In this document: positions 45,097 through 53,738 of the stretch, in pieces
How the letters are laid out: every line of letters begins with the position of its first letter
Numbering within the stretch: position 1 is the stretch's first letter
Assembly: GCF_024198235.1 (NCBI RefSeq)
Contig: NZ_JAKCFB010000012.1
Location: 152,856-216,855 of the forward strand
Length of the DNA stretch: 64,000 nucleotides
Reading direction: 5' to 3'
Origin: Myxococcus dinghuensis
GTDB taxonomy: Bacteria; Myxococcota; Myxococcia; Myxococcales; Myxococcaceae
Made by a program: the position numbers and the translations under genes
The notes under the pieces: model-generated
Seen by the model: the letters and a program-made list of their open reading frames with translations, nothing else
The model's database searches: none
What the model was told of the DNA's origin: nothing

Positions 45097-45561
45097 GTGG
45101 GAGCAGAGTTCTATCGCGACGGCATGGCCCGGCTGAGGGCGGGTGATGTCGCGGAAGGGCGGAGGCTGCTGGAGGATGCGCTGCGCGAGGCGCCGGGGGA
45201 CACCCAGGTGATGCACGGGTTGTCGCGCGCGCTGGACCTGTCGGGCGAGCGCGACCGTGCGCTCGAGCTGCTGGAGTTCGTGCACGCGAAGGTGCCCGTC
45301 GATCCGGAGCCCGCGTGCGACCTCGCGCTGAGCCTGCTCGAGCGGGGAGCGGATGCGCGCGCCGCGCAGGTGCTCACGCCCGTCCTGGAGTCGCAGCCGG
45401 AGCAGCCGCGCGCCAACCTCTACATGGCCATGGCGTTGGCGATGACGGACCCGCCGCGCGCGCGTCGGCACACGGTTCATGCGCGGCAGAGCACGGACCC
45501 GGACGACCGCCAGGCGGCCGCGGCGCTGGACCGGGTGCTGGCGATGTACTCGGAGCGCTGA
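45097..45561 (+). CDS. Small TPR-like protein
   Basis: A 154-residue helical protein made of about four TPR-like helix pairs (GMARLRAGDVAEGRRLLEDAL; LSRALDLSGERDRALELLEF; LALSLLERGADARAAQVL; NLYMAMALAM). No signal peptide or membrane segment. GTG at 45097 has GGAGGGA seven bases upstream. It probably mediates protein contacts; its divergent arrangement with the phospholipase-like gene might indicate a functional pair, for example effector and accessory protein, but nothing proves it. Confidence 0.75.
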   Translation: MGAEFYRDGMARLRAGDVAEGRRLLEDALREAPGDTQVMHGLSRALDLSGERDRALELLEFVHAKVPVDPEPACDLALSLLERGADARAAQVLTPVLESQPEQPRANLYMAMALAMTDPPRARRHTVHARQSTDPDDRQAAAALDRVLAMYSER

Positions 45562-45586
45562 GGTCCCGCGCCCCCGCAGACACGAC

Positions 45587-45615
45587 GGGCGGCCTCCCTG
45601 GGAGGGAAGCCGCCC
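45587..45615. terminator. Bidirectional terminator hairpin
   Basis: GGGCGGC (45587-45593) pairs with GCCGCCC (45609-45615), with an inner CCTCCC/GGGAGG able to extend the stem. It sits in the 87-base gap between the convergent TPR and M4 protease genes. Confidence 0.6.
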
Positions 45616-45648
45616 GCGTGGTCCCGCTTCGAAGGCGTGGCGCCGGGA

Positions 45649-47880
45649 CTACGGCTTCACGTACTCGATGGTGAGGTTGTAGGTCGCCGTGTTGCTGCCG
45701 GCGCCGCGCACCATGACGTGGGCGGCCGTCTGGCCCGCCGGCACGGTGAGGCTGCACGTCTCCGCGGCGCCGGAGGCGTTCGGGCGGCAGTCGTAGTTGT
45801 TGACGGTGGGCTGCGCGCCGAAGCGGACATACAGGTTCGGGTTGCGCGTGCCGGTCATGGTCACCGTGAACGTCGTGCCTGGCACGACGCTGTAGGGGCC
45901 GAAGCGGTCGTTCTCGTTGCGCGCCACGTCGCCGGAGGCGGTCTCCGTCGTGGGCGTACCGCCCGGGACGCTCCCGGTGTACGTGCCCTTGACCGACAGG
46001 CCGGAGTACGCGGTGTAGCCGTTGACCATGACGTACCAGGTGCCGGCCCGCGGGTTGGTGAAGTTGCAGGACTCCGTGCTGCTGCTCGTGTACGGACGGC
46101 AGTCGTAGGTGCTGGCGTTGGGGGCGTTGCCGAAGCGCACGTAGAGGTCCGCGTCACCCGAGGTGCCCGTGGTCTCGAACTTCAGGCTCGACTGCCCGGC
46201 GGGGACCTCCAGCGTGTAGTACTTCTTGTTGCCGGCGCTGCCGGACAGGCCCGTCTTGGCGACGCCGTTGGTGAGCGGCTCGGTCACCGGTGGCGGGGGC
46301 GGCACGCCCACCGCGGCCCAGGCGTCCGTCACGGCCTGCACCGTCGCCGCGTCGTAGCCCAGCTCCTGCGCGGCCTGGATGGTGTACGCCTTGGCCTGCT
46401 CGAACGTGGTGCTCGGCGTGAAGAGGTCGGTGTTCGCCTTGTAGAAGATGCGGCCGGCCTTCTCGGGGCCGATGGCGGCGACGTTCAAGGTCGACTTGCC
46501 GCGCGGGTGCGTGCCGCCCTTGGAGAGCAGGGCGAAGACGAGGTTGCTGATGCCGGAGCTGTAGTGCACGTCCACGCCGGACGAGTAGTCCCCGTAGAAG
46601 TCGAGCGACACCTCGTCCTTGGCCGGGTCGTCCATGTAGCGCAGGGCGTCGTTGGCGATGCCCGGCGTCCAGATGTCCTCGCCCACCATGAACACGTCCG
46701 CGTCCGTGGCCCAGTTGCGCGTCCAGCTCTCGCACACGCCGGAGAAGATGTCGGACAGCGACTCGTTGAGGCCGCCGGACTCACCCGAGTAGATGAGCTC
46801 CGACTCCGTGTCCGTCACCGCGTGGGTCAGCTCGTGGACCGTGACGTCCAGGTCCTTGCCCAGCTCGATGGAGTCCACGCCGTTGCCGTCGCCGTAGACC
46901 ATCTGCGTACCGTCCCAGTACGCGTTCACGTAGTTGTTGCCGTAGTGGACGGTGCTGATGAGCGCGGCGCCCGCGTTGTCGTACGAGTCGCGGTTGAAGA
47001 GCGTCTTGTAGCAGTCGTACGTGACGCCCAGCTGGTCGTAGTTCTGGTCGACGTGTGCGTCGCCGGTGGGCTGCGCACCCTCGGGGCGCTTGAGCGTCCC
47101 GGGCGTCGAGGAGGTGTTGTTGGCGCTGTAGACCTGCCGGTTGCGGGCCGAGTGGATCTTCGGGTGCGTGGCGAGGACCCCGCCGCGCTGCGCGTCCACG
47201 TAGACCTGGTCGTCCGCCTTCATGCCCTCGCGGGTGCCCACCAGCCGCACCTGCCAGGCCAGCCGCAGCTCCTCGCTGCCCTCCGGCCGGAGGTAGACGA
47301 GCGTCGGCGCGCCCACGGCGCGCGCCGCCTCGATGTCGGTACCGGCGAGCGAGGCGTCGCGCGCGGCGGTGGAGGCCACCGTCGCCTCGGGGCGCGGCGC
47401 CACGCCTCCTCGCGCGGAGCCGTTGGCCGCGTAGATGAGGCCCTCCTCGTCCGCATGGAGCACCAGCTCGGCGCCCACCACGTTCAGGCCATGCAACTGT
47501 TGCCGGAACCGCAGGTGCTGACGACCCTGGGAGTCCACGGTGGCGCGACGGAACACGAGGTCGTCGGTGCGGAGGCGGAAGGCCCCCGCGATGTTCGACA
47601 GCGCCTCTCGCGCCTCCACGCCGGAGTCCGACCGCGCCCGCTGCGCAGAGATTCCGCCCGACGCCAGCCGTCCCAGCTCACCGCGGATGAGGAAGGGCAC
47701 CTCCCCCTGGCGGCCGAGCACCTGCGCCCCGGGCATCCGCGCCAGGACGGCCTGGACGTCCGCGTCCTTGGCCACACGCTCCGGAGCTTCTCCCTCCTGT
47801 TGCACCGAACCACAAGCCACGAGACCCGCGCCAACCCACGCGGCGCAGAACGTCCTCCAGACATGGTTTTTCAAGAGCAC
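45649..47880 (-). CDS. Thermolysin-family (M4) neutral metalloprotease lipoprotein with two PPC domains
   Basis: The 743-residue preproprotein starts with a lipoprotein-type signal (AGLVACGS), then an FTP/PepSY propeptide (~20-235) and the M4 catalytic domain. Zinc ligands are in HELTH (about 349) and GGLNESLSDIF, with the catalytic His in DVHYSSGISN. Two beta-sandwich pre-peptidase C-terminal (PPC) domains follow (SGDADLYVRFG, RNPNLYVRFG), each with paired cysteines. Such proteases fit the predatory, protein-feeding lifestyle of myxobacteria. The start is uncertain: GTG 47880 and TTG 47874 both follow AAAGG; a TTG at 47934 would lengthen the leader unnaturally. Confidence 0.93.
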   Translation of the reverse strand: MLLKNHVWRTFCAAWVGAGLVACGSVQQEGEAPERVAKDADVQAVLARMPGAQVLGRQGEVPFLIRGELGRLASGGISAQRARSDSGVEAREALSNIAGAFRLRTDDLVFRRATVDSQGRQHLRFRQQLHGLNVVGAELVLHADEEGLIYAANGSARGGVAPRPEATVASTAARDASLAGTDIEAARAVGAPTLVYLRPEGSEELRLAWQVRLVGTREGMKADDQVYVDAQRGGVLATHPKIHSARNRQVYSANNTSSTPGTLKRPEGAQPTGDAHVDQNYDQLGVTYDCYKTLFNRDSYDNAGAALISTVHYGNNYVNAYWDGTQMVYGDGNGVDSIELGKDLDVTVHELTHAVTDTESELIYSGESGGLNESLSDIFSGVCESWTRNWATDADVFMVGEDIWTPGIANDALRYMDDPAKDEVSLDFYGDYSSGVDVHYSSGISNLVFALLSKGGTHPRGKSTLNVAAIGPEKAGRIFYKANTDLFTPSTTFEQAKAYTIQAAQELGYDAATVQAVTDAWAAVGVPPPPPVTEPLTNGVAKTGLSGSAGNKKYYTLEVPAGQSSLKFETTGTSGDADLYVRFGNAPNASTYDCRPYTSSSTESCNFTNPRAGTWYVMVNGYTAYSGLSVKGTYTGSVPGGTPTTETASGDVARNENDRFGPYSVVPGTTFTVTMTGTRNPNLYVRFGAQPTVNNYDCRPNASGAAETCSLTVPAGQTAAHVMVRGAGSNTATYNLTIEYVKP

Positions 47881-48189
47881 GACCTTTCTGAGGAAGGGGC
47901 TCCTTTCATGGCATGTGACTGGATTTGATTTCAAGTATTAATCGATAAGTCTGAAATGCTGCGATGTCTCGTCCTGGGCTGTGTGTCTGTGGTTGTGACG
48001 GGGTGGCGGTCGTCGTATTCGGCACTCGGAAGGGAAGTTTCCGTCGGGTGTCTCGCTTTCGCCGTGCCGAGAAAGACGGGCCGTCGACGTCGGGAGCCAA
48101 CGTCGACGGTCCGTCCAGTTCCCATGTTTCATGGCCAGTCTTGTCGTCCGGGCGGCAGGACCTGGGATGTCTGGCGTTGGGAATCGTGC
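47881..48189. other. Intergenic region upstream of the M4 protease gene
   Basis: An AT-richer patch at 47925-47960 (containing TATTAATCGATAAG) likely holds the protease promoter, but no clear -35/-10 pair can be assigned. The right part contains the terminator at 48071-48115. No gene is supported. Confidence 0.5.
48071..48115 (-). terminator. Intrinsic terminator of the ATP-grasp gene
   Basis: A 16-bp stem (48075-48090 with 48100-48115, one G-T wobble) encloses a nine-base loop. On the minus strand it is followed directly by TTTCTC. It lies about 75 bases after the stop of the minus-strand ATP-grasp gene. Confidence 0.75.
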
Positions 48190-48957
48190 TCAGAAACCCA
48201 TGGCCTCGATCGCGGCCACCATCTTCCCGACGTCATAGGCATAGAAGCCGGCCGAGTTGAGGGCGTTGAACTCCCCGATGAACGGCCTGCCTCCATGAAG
48301 GAAGACATCCAGGACGCAAGCCCTGTCTGGAACCCACCGCTCCGCCATGGCCTGGGTGAAGGCCTCGATCTCCGGCTCGACGTCCGGCGAGGAGAAGACG
48401 CGGGTGCCCAGCTTGTACCGGGTGCCGGTGACGACGCGCCCGTCCACCACGACCATGCGGTACTCGCGCTGGATGTCCCGGGGCGGGCTGATGGCCACCC
48501 AGGTGTCCGCCGTGAGCTGGACGTTGTCCTCGCATGCGAGGGCCTGCTCCCGCCAGCGCGCGAAGTCCTCCCAACAGGTCACCATCCCGGAGAACGCCTT
48601 GTCGTCCAGGCAGGGGCGGATGAAGAACGGAGCCGACTGGGGCGGGACGTCGCCGAAGCGGTGGACCTGGGCGCCGCCGTTCAACAGGAACGGGCGGAGG
48701 TGCTCGCGCCAGACGCGGAAGTCGAAGCGCTCATTGACGAACGCCCCGGGTGTCCAGCCCCGGCGGAGCGCATGGCGCGTCAGCGAGAGTGAGCCCATGA
48801 CCATCACCGGACCGGTGACGTCGACGTCCGGCGTGATTCCGCCATCGAACGGAACCACCTTCACCAGGGTATGCGGAATGCCGCCGCGCTCCAGGACCTG
48901 CATCAGGTCGTGGAAGCCCCGCTCGTTGAAGAGGTTGTCCTGAACGACCCAGTGCAT
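48190..48957 (-). CDS. ATP-grasp domain protein (DUF4343/R2K-like)
   Basis: The 255-residue protein resembles small ATP-grasp proteins of the DUF4343/R2K type. FFIRPCLDDKAFSGMV provides the ATP-binding lysine, SPPRDIQREYRMVVVDGRVV the substrate Arg/Glu, and CVLDVFLHGGRPFIGEFNALNSAGFYAYD the metal-binding Asp, Glu and Asn. These enzymes form amide or peptide bonds, sometimes in peptide-modification or phage-defence contexts, but here the gene stands alone. GGGAGG precedes ATG 48957. It has its own downstream terminator. Confidence 0.78.
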   Translation of the reverse strand: MHWVVQDNLFNERGFHDLMQVLERGGIPHTLVKVVPFDGGITPDVDVTGPVMVMGSLSLTRHALRRGWTPGAFVNERFDFRVWREHLRPFLLNGGAQVHRFGDVPPQSAPFFIRPCLDDKAFSGMVTCWEDFARWREQALACEDNVQLTADTWVAISPPRDIQREYRMVVVDGRVVTGTRYKLGTRVFSSPDVEPEIEAFTQAMAERWVPDRACVLDVFLHGGRPFIGEFNALNSAGFYAYDVGKMVAAIEAMGF

Positions 48958-49013
48958 GGGGTGCCCTCCCGTGTCGCCCCGGACGCCCCGGTTGTCCGGC
49001 GGCTGACGCCCAC

Positions 49014-49060
49014 ACGAAGAGGGCCCGGAAGGCCGGGGATGTCCCGGCGCTTCCGAGCCC
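49014..49060 (-). terminator. Intrinsic terminator of mutS2
   Basis: On the minus strand an imperfect GC-rich stem (GGGCTCGGAAG and CTTCCGGGCCC arms plus inner GCCGG/CCGGC) is followed by TCTTCGTGTG. It lies about 28 bases after the mutS2 stop. Confidence 0.65.
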
Positions 49061-49087
49061 TGGAGGCTTCGAGGCGGAGGGGCTGGC

Positions 49088-51499
49088 TCAGGAGCGCAGG
49101 GACACCACCGTGACGCCGTCGCCGCCCTCGTGGCTCTCACCCGGGCGGAACATGCGGATGTAGGGCGAGTTGGCCAGGTAGTCGCGCAGCGCCTGCTTCA
49201 GCGCGCCCGTTCCGTGGCCGTGGACGATGAGCGCCGCCTCCTCGCCGCTGCGCATGCCCCGGTCGAGGAAGGCCTCCACCTCGGCCAGCGCGTCGTCCGC
49301 GCGCATGCCGCGCACGTCGCAGCGGAAGTTCGTGGCCTCCACCTGGGCGGGGGCCGCGGAGGCCGCCCGCTTGAGCGCGGCCTCCTGCTTCTGTCGCTCC
49401 GGGAACTTCGCCTGCTGCTTGCGCGTGCGCGCACCCGACAGCTCCGCGGCGGGCACCCGCATCTTCATGGCACCACCGGCGGACACCACCGCGTGGCCGT
49501 CCGACAGCTCCAGGATCTCCACGTCCCGGCCCAGGCCCGAGTGGTGCACCCACGCACCCACCCGCAGGTTCGCGGGGCCCGGGGCCTCCACCTGGAACAG
49601 CTCCGCCTTCGCGGACTGGGCGCGCTTCTGCGCCTCCTCGGCCCGCTGCACCAACTGGAGCCGCGCCTCCGACAGCGCCTTCTCGTTCTGCTCGGAGCGC
49701 AGCTTCACCAGCAGCTCGCGCACCTCGGCGGCCGCGTGGTCGCTCGCCGTGGCCACGTCCTCGTTGAACTGCATCATCCGCGCGCGGCGCTCGCGCTCGA
49801 AGTTCTGCTTCTGCTTCTCCAGCTCCACGCGCAGCGCCTCCGCCTCCTTGGCGGCGACACGGGCGCGCTCCAGCTCCTCGGAGAGCTTGCGGCGCTCCTC
49901 CTCGGCGGCGGCCAGCGCCTTGGACAACGGGCCACCGGCGTTGAGCGTCAGCTCGCGGGCACGGTCGCAGACCTGCTTGGGCAGGCCCACCCGCGCGGCG
50001 ACCTCGATGGCGGAGGACTGGCCGGCGGCGCCGATCTGCAGGCGGTAGGTGGGCGCCATCCGCTTGGAGTCGAAGCCCACCCGCGCGTTGAGGAAGCGCG
50101 GGTCCATGTGCGCCAGCGCCTTGAGCTCCTCGAGGTGGGTCGTCACCAGGACGAAGGCCCCCTTGGCGAGCAGGTCCTCCAGCACCGCGATGGCGATGGC
50201 GGCGCCCTCGCGCGGATCGGTGTCCGCGGCGATCTCGTCGATCATCACCAGCGAGCCCTCGCCCGCCACGGCGATGATGTCCCGCAGCATCACCACGTGG
50301 GCGCTGAAGGTCGACAGGCCCTGGGCCAGGTCCTGAGCGTCACCCACGGTGGAGTGGACGGAGCGGTACAGCGGCATCCGCGAGCCCTCTCCCACGGGGA
50401 TGGGCAGGCCCGCGCGCAGCATGAGCGAACACAGGCCCACGCCGGTCAGCGTCACCGTCTTGCCACCCGCGTTGGGGCCGGAGACGACGAGCGCCTTGGC
50501 CTGGCCGTCGAGCGTCACGTCGTTGGCCACCACCTCCGTGCCCTTGAGCACCAGTCTCGGGTGGCGGAGCTGACGCAGCCGCAGGTCGTCGACGCCCGCG
50601 AACTCCGGCGTGGTGGCGTCCAGGTCCGAGGCGAGGATGGCGACGGCCTCCGCCTCGTCCAGCTCCGCCACGGCCTCCAGCCCCTCGATGATGCGGGCCG
50701 ACTCGCGCCCGAGCTGGCCGCTCAGCTCCAGGAGCACGCGCCGCTCCTCCTCCGTCACCAGCGACTGGGCGATGGCCAGGTCGTTGCCCAGCCCCACCAT
50801 GGCCTGCGGCTCCATGAAGAGCGTCTGGCCCGTCTGGCTCGCGTTGTGGACGATGCCGTCGACTTCCGAGCGGTAGTTGGACACCACCGGCACGACGTAC
50901 CGGCCGTTGCGCAGGGTGTAGTAGTTCTCGCGCAGCTTCGAGACGAAGCCCTCGTCGTGGAGCATCTCGTCCAGGCGGGTCTTGATGCGGCGGTGGAGCC
51001 CTCGTGCCCGGTCGCGGGCCTCGCGCAGCTCGGGGCTCGCACGATCGGAGATCTCCCCGTCGGGTTCGAAACACTGGTCGATGCGACGGGCCAGGGACTC
51101 CAGGAGGGGCATGCGCCGGGCGATGTCCATCAACCGGGGCACGCGCTCCTTGCGCTCGTCCAGGGCCTCCCGGGTCCGGGTGAAGGCGAACAGGAGCTGG
51201 GCCGCGTCGATGAGCTGCCGGGGCTCCAGCATGCCGCCCTTCTCCGCGTGGCCCACGGGGATGCGCAGGTCCACCACACCCCCCAGGGGGAGGGAGAACT
51301 GTTCCTGGGAGAGCGAGCGGGCCTCGGTCACCAGCGCCAGCGCCTCCGTCACCTCCTCGGCCGAGTCGAGGAAGGGCCGGGCGGCGACACGCTCCCTGCC
51401 TGGCTCCGTGCGGCAGCGCTGGTTCAGCGCCCGAAGCACATCCGCGAATCCGAGGTCTTCCAGCGTCTTTTGGGATATCTGCACGGTCATGGGTTTCAT
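49088..51499 (-). CDS. mutS2: Endonuclease MutS2
   Basis: The 803-residue protein lacks the mismatch-recognition domains of MutS1 and starts in the core/clamp region. It has Walker A GPNAGGKTVT (about 340), Walker B VMIDEIAADTDP and VTTHLEELK. A long coiled coil follows, and then a C-terminal Smr nuclease domain (about 725-803, DVRGMRADDAL and VHGHGTGALKQALRDYL). MutS2 suppresses recombination or rescues collided ribosomes depending on the organism. ATG 51499 gives the N-terminus seen in homologues; ATG 51490 is an alternative. Divergent from the TPR gene at 51566. Confidence 0.96.
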   Translation of the reverse strand: MKPMTVQISQKTLEDLGFADVLRALNQRCRTEPGRERVAARPFLDSAEEVTEALALVTEARSLSQEQFSLPLGGVVDLRIPVGHAEKGGMLEPRQLIDAAQLLFAFTRTREALDERKERVPRLMDIARRMPLLESLARRIDQCFEPDGEISDRASPELREARDRARGLHRRIKTRLDEMLHDEGFVSKLRENYYTLRNGRYVVPVVSNYRSEVDGIVHNASQTGQTLFMEPQAMVGLGNDLAIAQSLVTEEERRVLLELSGQLGRESARIIEGLEAVAELDEAEAVAILASDLDATTPEFAGVDDLRLRQLRHPRLVLKGTEVVANDVTLDGQAKALVVSGPNAGGKTVTLTGVGLCSLMLRAGLPIPVGEGSRMPLYRSVHSTVGDAQDLAQGLSTFSAHVVMLRDIIAVAGEGSLVMIDEIAADTDPREGAAIAIAVLEDLLAKGAFVLVTTHLEELKALAHMDPRFLNARVGFDSKRMAPTYRLQIGAAGQSSAIEVAARVGLPKQVCDRARELTLNAGGPLSKALAAAEEERRKLSEELERARVAAKEAEALRVELEKQKQNFERERRARMMQFNEDVATASDHAAAEVRELLVKLRSEQNEKALSEARLQLVQRAEEAQKRAQSAKAELFQVEAPGPANLRVGAWVHHSGLGRDVEILELSDGHAVVSAGGAMKMRVPAAELSGARTRKQQAKFPERQKQEAALKRAASAAPAQVEATNFRCDVRGMRADDALAEVEAFLDRGMRSGEEAALIVHGHGTGALKQALRDYLANSPYIRMFRPGESHEGGDGVTVVSLRS

Positions 51500-51529
51500 G
51501 CGCGGCCGTTCGGCCGTCAAGAGGATCTA

Positions 51530-51559
51530 TTGAGACGCACGGTCCGGCTCTGCTATCAG
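51530..51559 (+). promoter_or_regulatory. Promoter giving an apparently leaderless mRNA
   Basis: TTGAGA (51530-51535) and TATCAG (51554-51559) are 18 bases apart. The expected transcription start coincides with the ATG at 51566, which has no Shine-Dalgarno sequence. Confidence 0.5.
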
Positions 51560-51565
51560 CCGCGC

Positions 51566-52309
51566 ATGCAGTGGGTCTTCCTGGTGGCCTTGCTGGCGGG
51601 CGCGTCTGACGCGGCGGAGCCGTCCACCCTGACGGTGCCGTCCCGACCCATGGCCGCCACCCCGTCCGCGTCGCTCTCCGACGCGCTCGCCCTGGAGTCG
51701 GCGGGGGACGACACGGCGGCGCTCGCGGCCCTGGAGGCACTGACGGCGGCCCAGCCCCAGTGGGAGCTGCCCCGGCTGGAGGCGGCCCGGCTGCTCCTCA
51801 AGCTGGGCGGAGCCTCCGACCGCGCCAGGTCCCACCTCGACGTCGCCACGCGGGTCGCCCCCACCAACCCCCGGGCCTGGTACCTCCAAGGGCTCATGTG
51901 GGAGGAGCGTGGCGACACGCTCCAGGCCATCCGGTCCTACGAGAAGGCCGTCCAGTACCGGGCGTCCTACGAGGAGGCCCGTTTCCGGCTGGGGGGGCTG
52001 TGGACCTCCCTCGGGGACCTGCTCAAGGCCGAGCTGCACCTGCGCTACCTGGCCCGCGCACGCCCCGAGTGGGTCCAGGTGCGCCTCCAACTGGCCGAGG
52101 TGCTGGAGAAGCAGGAGCGCCCGCTGGACGCGGAGAACGAGCTGTTGGCGGCCCGGGGCTTCCAGCCCTCCAGCCCCCTGGTGCTCCGCCGACTGGCCGA
52201 GTTCTACGAGCGGACGGACCGCCCCCAACTCGCGGCGAAGGTCCGCAAGTCCCTGGAGCCGCCGCCGGAGAAGCGGCGCATGCGGGCACTCCAGCCCTCG
52301 AAGCGGTGA
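51566..52309 (+). CDS. TPR-repeat protein with signal peptide
   Basis: The 247-residue product begins with a short export signal (QWVFLVALLAGASDAAE) and then tandem TPR units (ALALESAGDDTAALAALEAL; ARSHLDVATRVAPTNPRAWY; MWEERGDTLQAIRSYEKAV; GGLWTSLGDLLKAELHLRYL; AEVLEKQERPLDAENELLAA). It ends in a basic Arg/Lys tail. It is probably a periplasmic scaffold of unknown partner. The absence of a ribosome site and a -10 box just before the ATG suggest leaderless translation. It is followed by a nucleotide-cyclase gene 67 bases later. Confidence 0.8.
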   Translation: MQWVFLVALLAGASDAAEPSTLTVPSRPMAATPSASLSDALALESAGDDTAALAALEALTAAQPQWELPRLEAARLLLKLGGASDRARSHLDVATRVAPTNPRAWYLQGLMWEERGDTLQAIRSYEKAVQYRASYEEARFRLGGLWTSLGDLLKAELHLRYLARARPEWVQVRLQLAEVLEKQERPLDAENELLAARGFQPSSPLVLRRLAEFYERTDRPQLAAKVRKSLEPPPEKRRMRALQPSKR

Positions 52310-52339
52310 CGGCGAAAGCGACCGGGCGTCCCGTGGCGA

Positions 52340-52367
52340 TTGCACCTCGGAGCGCGGCGCATAGACT
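52340..52367 (+). promoter_or_regulatory. Candidate promoter of the cyclase gene
   Basis: TTGCAC (52340-52345) and TAGACT (52362-52367) are separated by 16 bases. A start near 52374 would put the TTG start codon at 52377 almost at the mRNA end, again without a ribosome site. Confidence 0.45.
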
Positions 52368-52376
52368 GCGCGCGCT

Positions 52377-53699
52377 TTGAAGACCGCCAACCTCGCCATC
52401 GTCTTCACCGACATCAAGGGCTTCACCGAGCGGACCAGTCGGCAGACGCTGGAGCAGAACCAGCGCATGCTGCAGGCGCACCATGCGCTGCTGGCCCCGC
52501 TCTTCAAGGCGTTCGGTGGGCGCATCGTGAAGTCCATCGGCGACGCGTTCCTGGCGACCTTCGAGTCGCCCACCCAGGCGGTGCTCAGCGGCGTCGCCAT
52601 CCAGGACAGGCTCTGGCACTACAACCGGGGTGTCCCGGAGGCGGAGCAGCTCCACGTGCGCGTGGCCATCAACGTGGGCGAGGTGCGCCTGGAGGCGAAC
52701 GACGTCTTCGGCGAGCCGGTGAACATCGCCGCGCGCGTGGAGGGCATCGCGGAGGCGGGCGAGGTCTACTTCACCGAGGCCGTCTACCTGGCCATGAACA
52801 AGGCGGAGGTGCCCTCCCGGGAGGTGGGCGCCTTCGAGCTGAAGGGCATCCCCGGGAAGATCCGCGTCTTCCAGGTGCCTCGGGCGCCCTACCGCGTGGA
52901 GGCACCGGGCGCGGGTGCCATCGCGGAGGCCCCGGGCGAGGAGTCACTCCCGCCCTACGGGAACCTCGGCCTGTCGCGGGTCCCCGAGTCCCTGTTGGAC
53001 GGAGGGGGCGACCTGTCCGCGCTCGGTCAGCGCGCCGCGGCGCTCGGGCAGCGGGCGGCGGCGGGCGCGGTGGTGCTGGGCCAGCAGGCCACCGTGTTGG
53101 GGCGTCAGGCCCGGACGGCGGGCGGCTCGCTGGTGTCGCGGATGATGGACGCGTTGCGCGCGCGCGGCGTCCAGGGGCCCGCCGGCCTGTCGCCGCGCAC
53201 GCTGAAGGTGCTGGCGGTCGGTGGCTGCGTGGCGGTGCTCTCGGGCGTCGGCCTGGTGGTGCTGACCCGGGATCCGGCGCTCCGGGCCATCGGCGCGGTG
53301 GAGTCCGCGCCCAAGGCGGAGCGGGACCCCCTGGTGAAGGAGGCCCGGCGCATCATCGGCGAGGAGAAGGACGCGGGCAGGCGCTTCTACCTCCAGGGGC
53401 GGCTGGACGAGGCCCAGGAGAACACACGCCGCTCGCTCGATGACTACGCCCGCGCGGTGAAGGCGGGCAGCGCCCACGCGGAGGATCGCATCGCCGAGCT
53501 GCTGGCGCATCCGCAGTGTGGGGTGCGCTCGGCGGCGGTGGATGCCGTCCGGTCGCTCAAGCTGAAGAGCGCGCTGGGGGCGCTGGAGGACCTGGCCGAG
53601 ACGCGCGGCGCGGACGACGGCACCGGCGGCCTGTTCGGCGTCGGCAAGTGCGACTCGCAGGCCGCCGCGCAGAGCGCGCTCAAGGTATTCAAGGACTGA
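52377..53699 (+). CDS. Class III adenylate/guanylate cyclase with C-terminal membrane segment
   Basis: The catalytic domain is at the extreme N-terminus of the 440-residue protein (1-165). It shows metal-binding Asp12 (VFTDIKGFTE) and Asp56 with Lys52 (IVKSIGDAFLATF), a strand with NVGEV, and FGEPVNIAARV. After an Ala/Gly/Gln-rich linker (GQRAAALGQRAAAGAVVLGQ) comes one transmembrane helix (about 275-297). A C-terminal domain with HEAT-like features (DRIAELLAHPQCGVRSAAVDAV) ends the protein. This is the reverse of the common sensor-TM-cyclase order. The nucleotide specificity cannot be settled. TTG start at 52377; the upstream frame has no alternative near the domain. Confidence 0.9.
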   Translation: MKTANLAIVFTDIKGFTERTSRQTLEQNQRMLQAHHALLAPLFKAFGGRIVKSIGDAFLATFESPTQAVLSGVAIQDRLWHYNRGVPEAEQLHVRVAINVGEVRLEANDVFGEPVNIAARVEGIAEAGEVYFTEAVYLAMNKAEVPSREVGAFELKGIPGKIRVFQVPRAPYRVEAPGAGAIAEAPGEESLPPYGNLGLSRVPESLLDGGGDLSALGQRAAALGQRAAAGAVVLGQQATVLGRQARTAGGSLVSRMMDALRARGVQGPAGLSPRTLKVLAVGGCVAVLSGVGLVVLTRDPALRAIGAVESAPKAERDPLVKEARRIIGEEKDAGRRFYLQGRLDEAQENTRRSLDDYARAVKAGSAHAEDRIAELLAHPQCGVRSAAVDAVRSLKLKSALGALEDLAETRGADDGTGGLFGVGKCDSQAAAQSALKVFKD

Positions 53700-53738
53700 G
53701 TGGCCGGCTGGAGAGGGCCGCGCGAGGAAGGAAGCGCC

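Noticed and set aside
45637..47928. 763-codon plus-strand frame opposite the M4 protease
   Set aside because: Val/Arg/His-rich shadow; the minus-strand M4 protease has HELTH and all domains.
49130..51565. Plus-strand frame opposite mutS2 that reads into the TPR gene
   Set aside because: Antisense of mutS2; the genuine protein begins at 51566 with a signal peptide.
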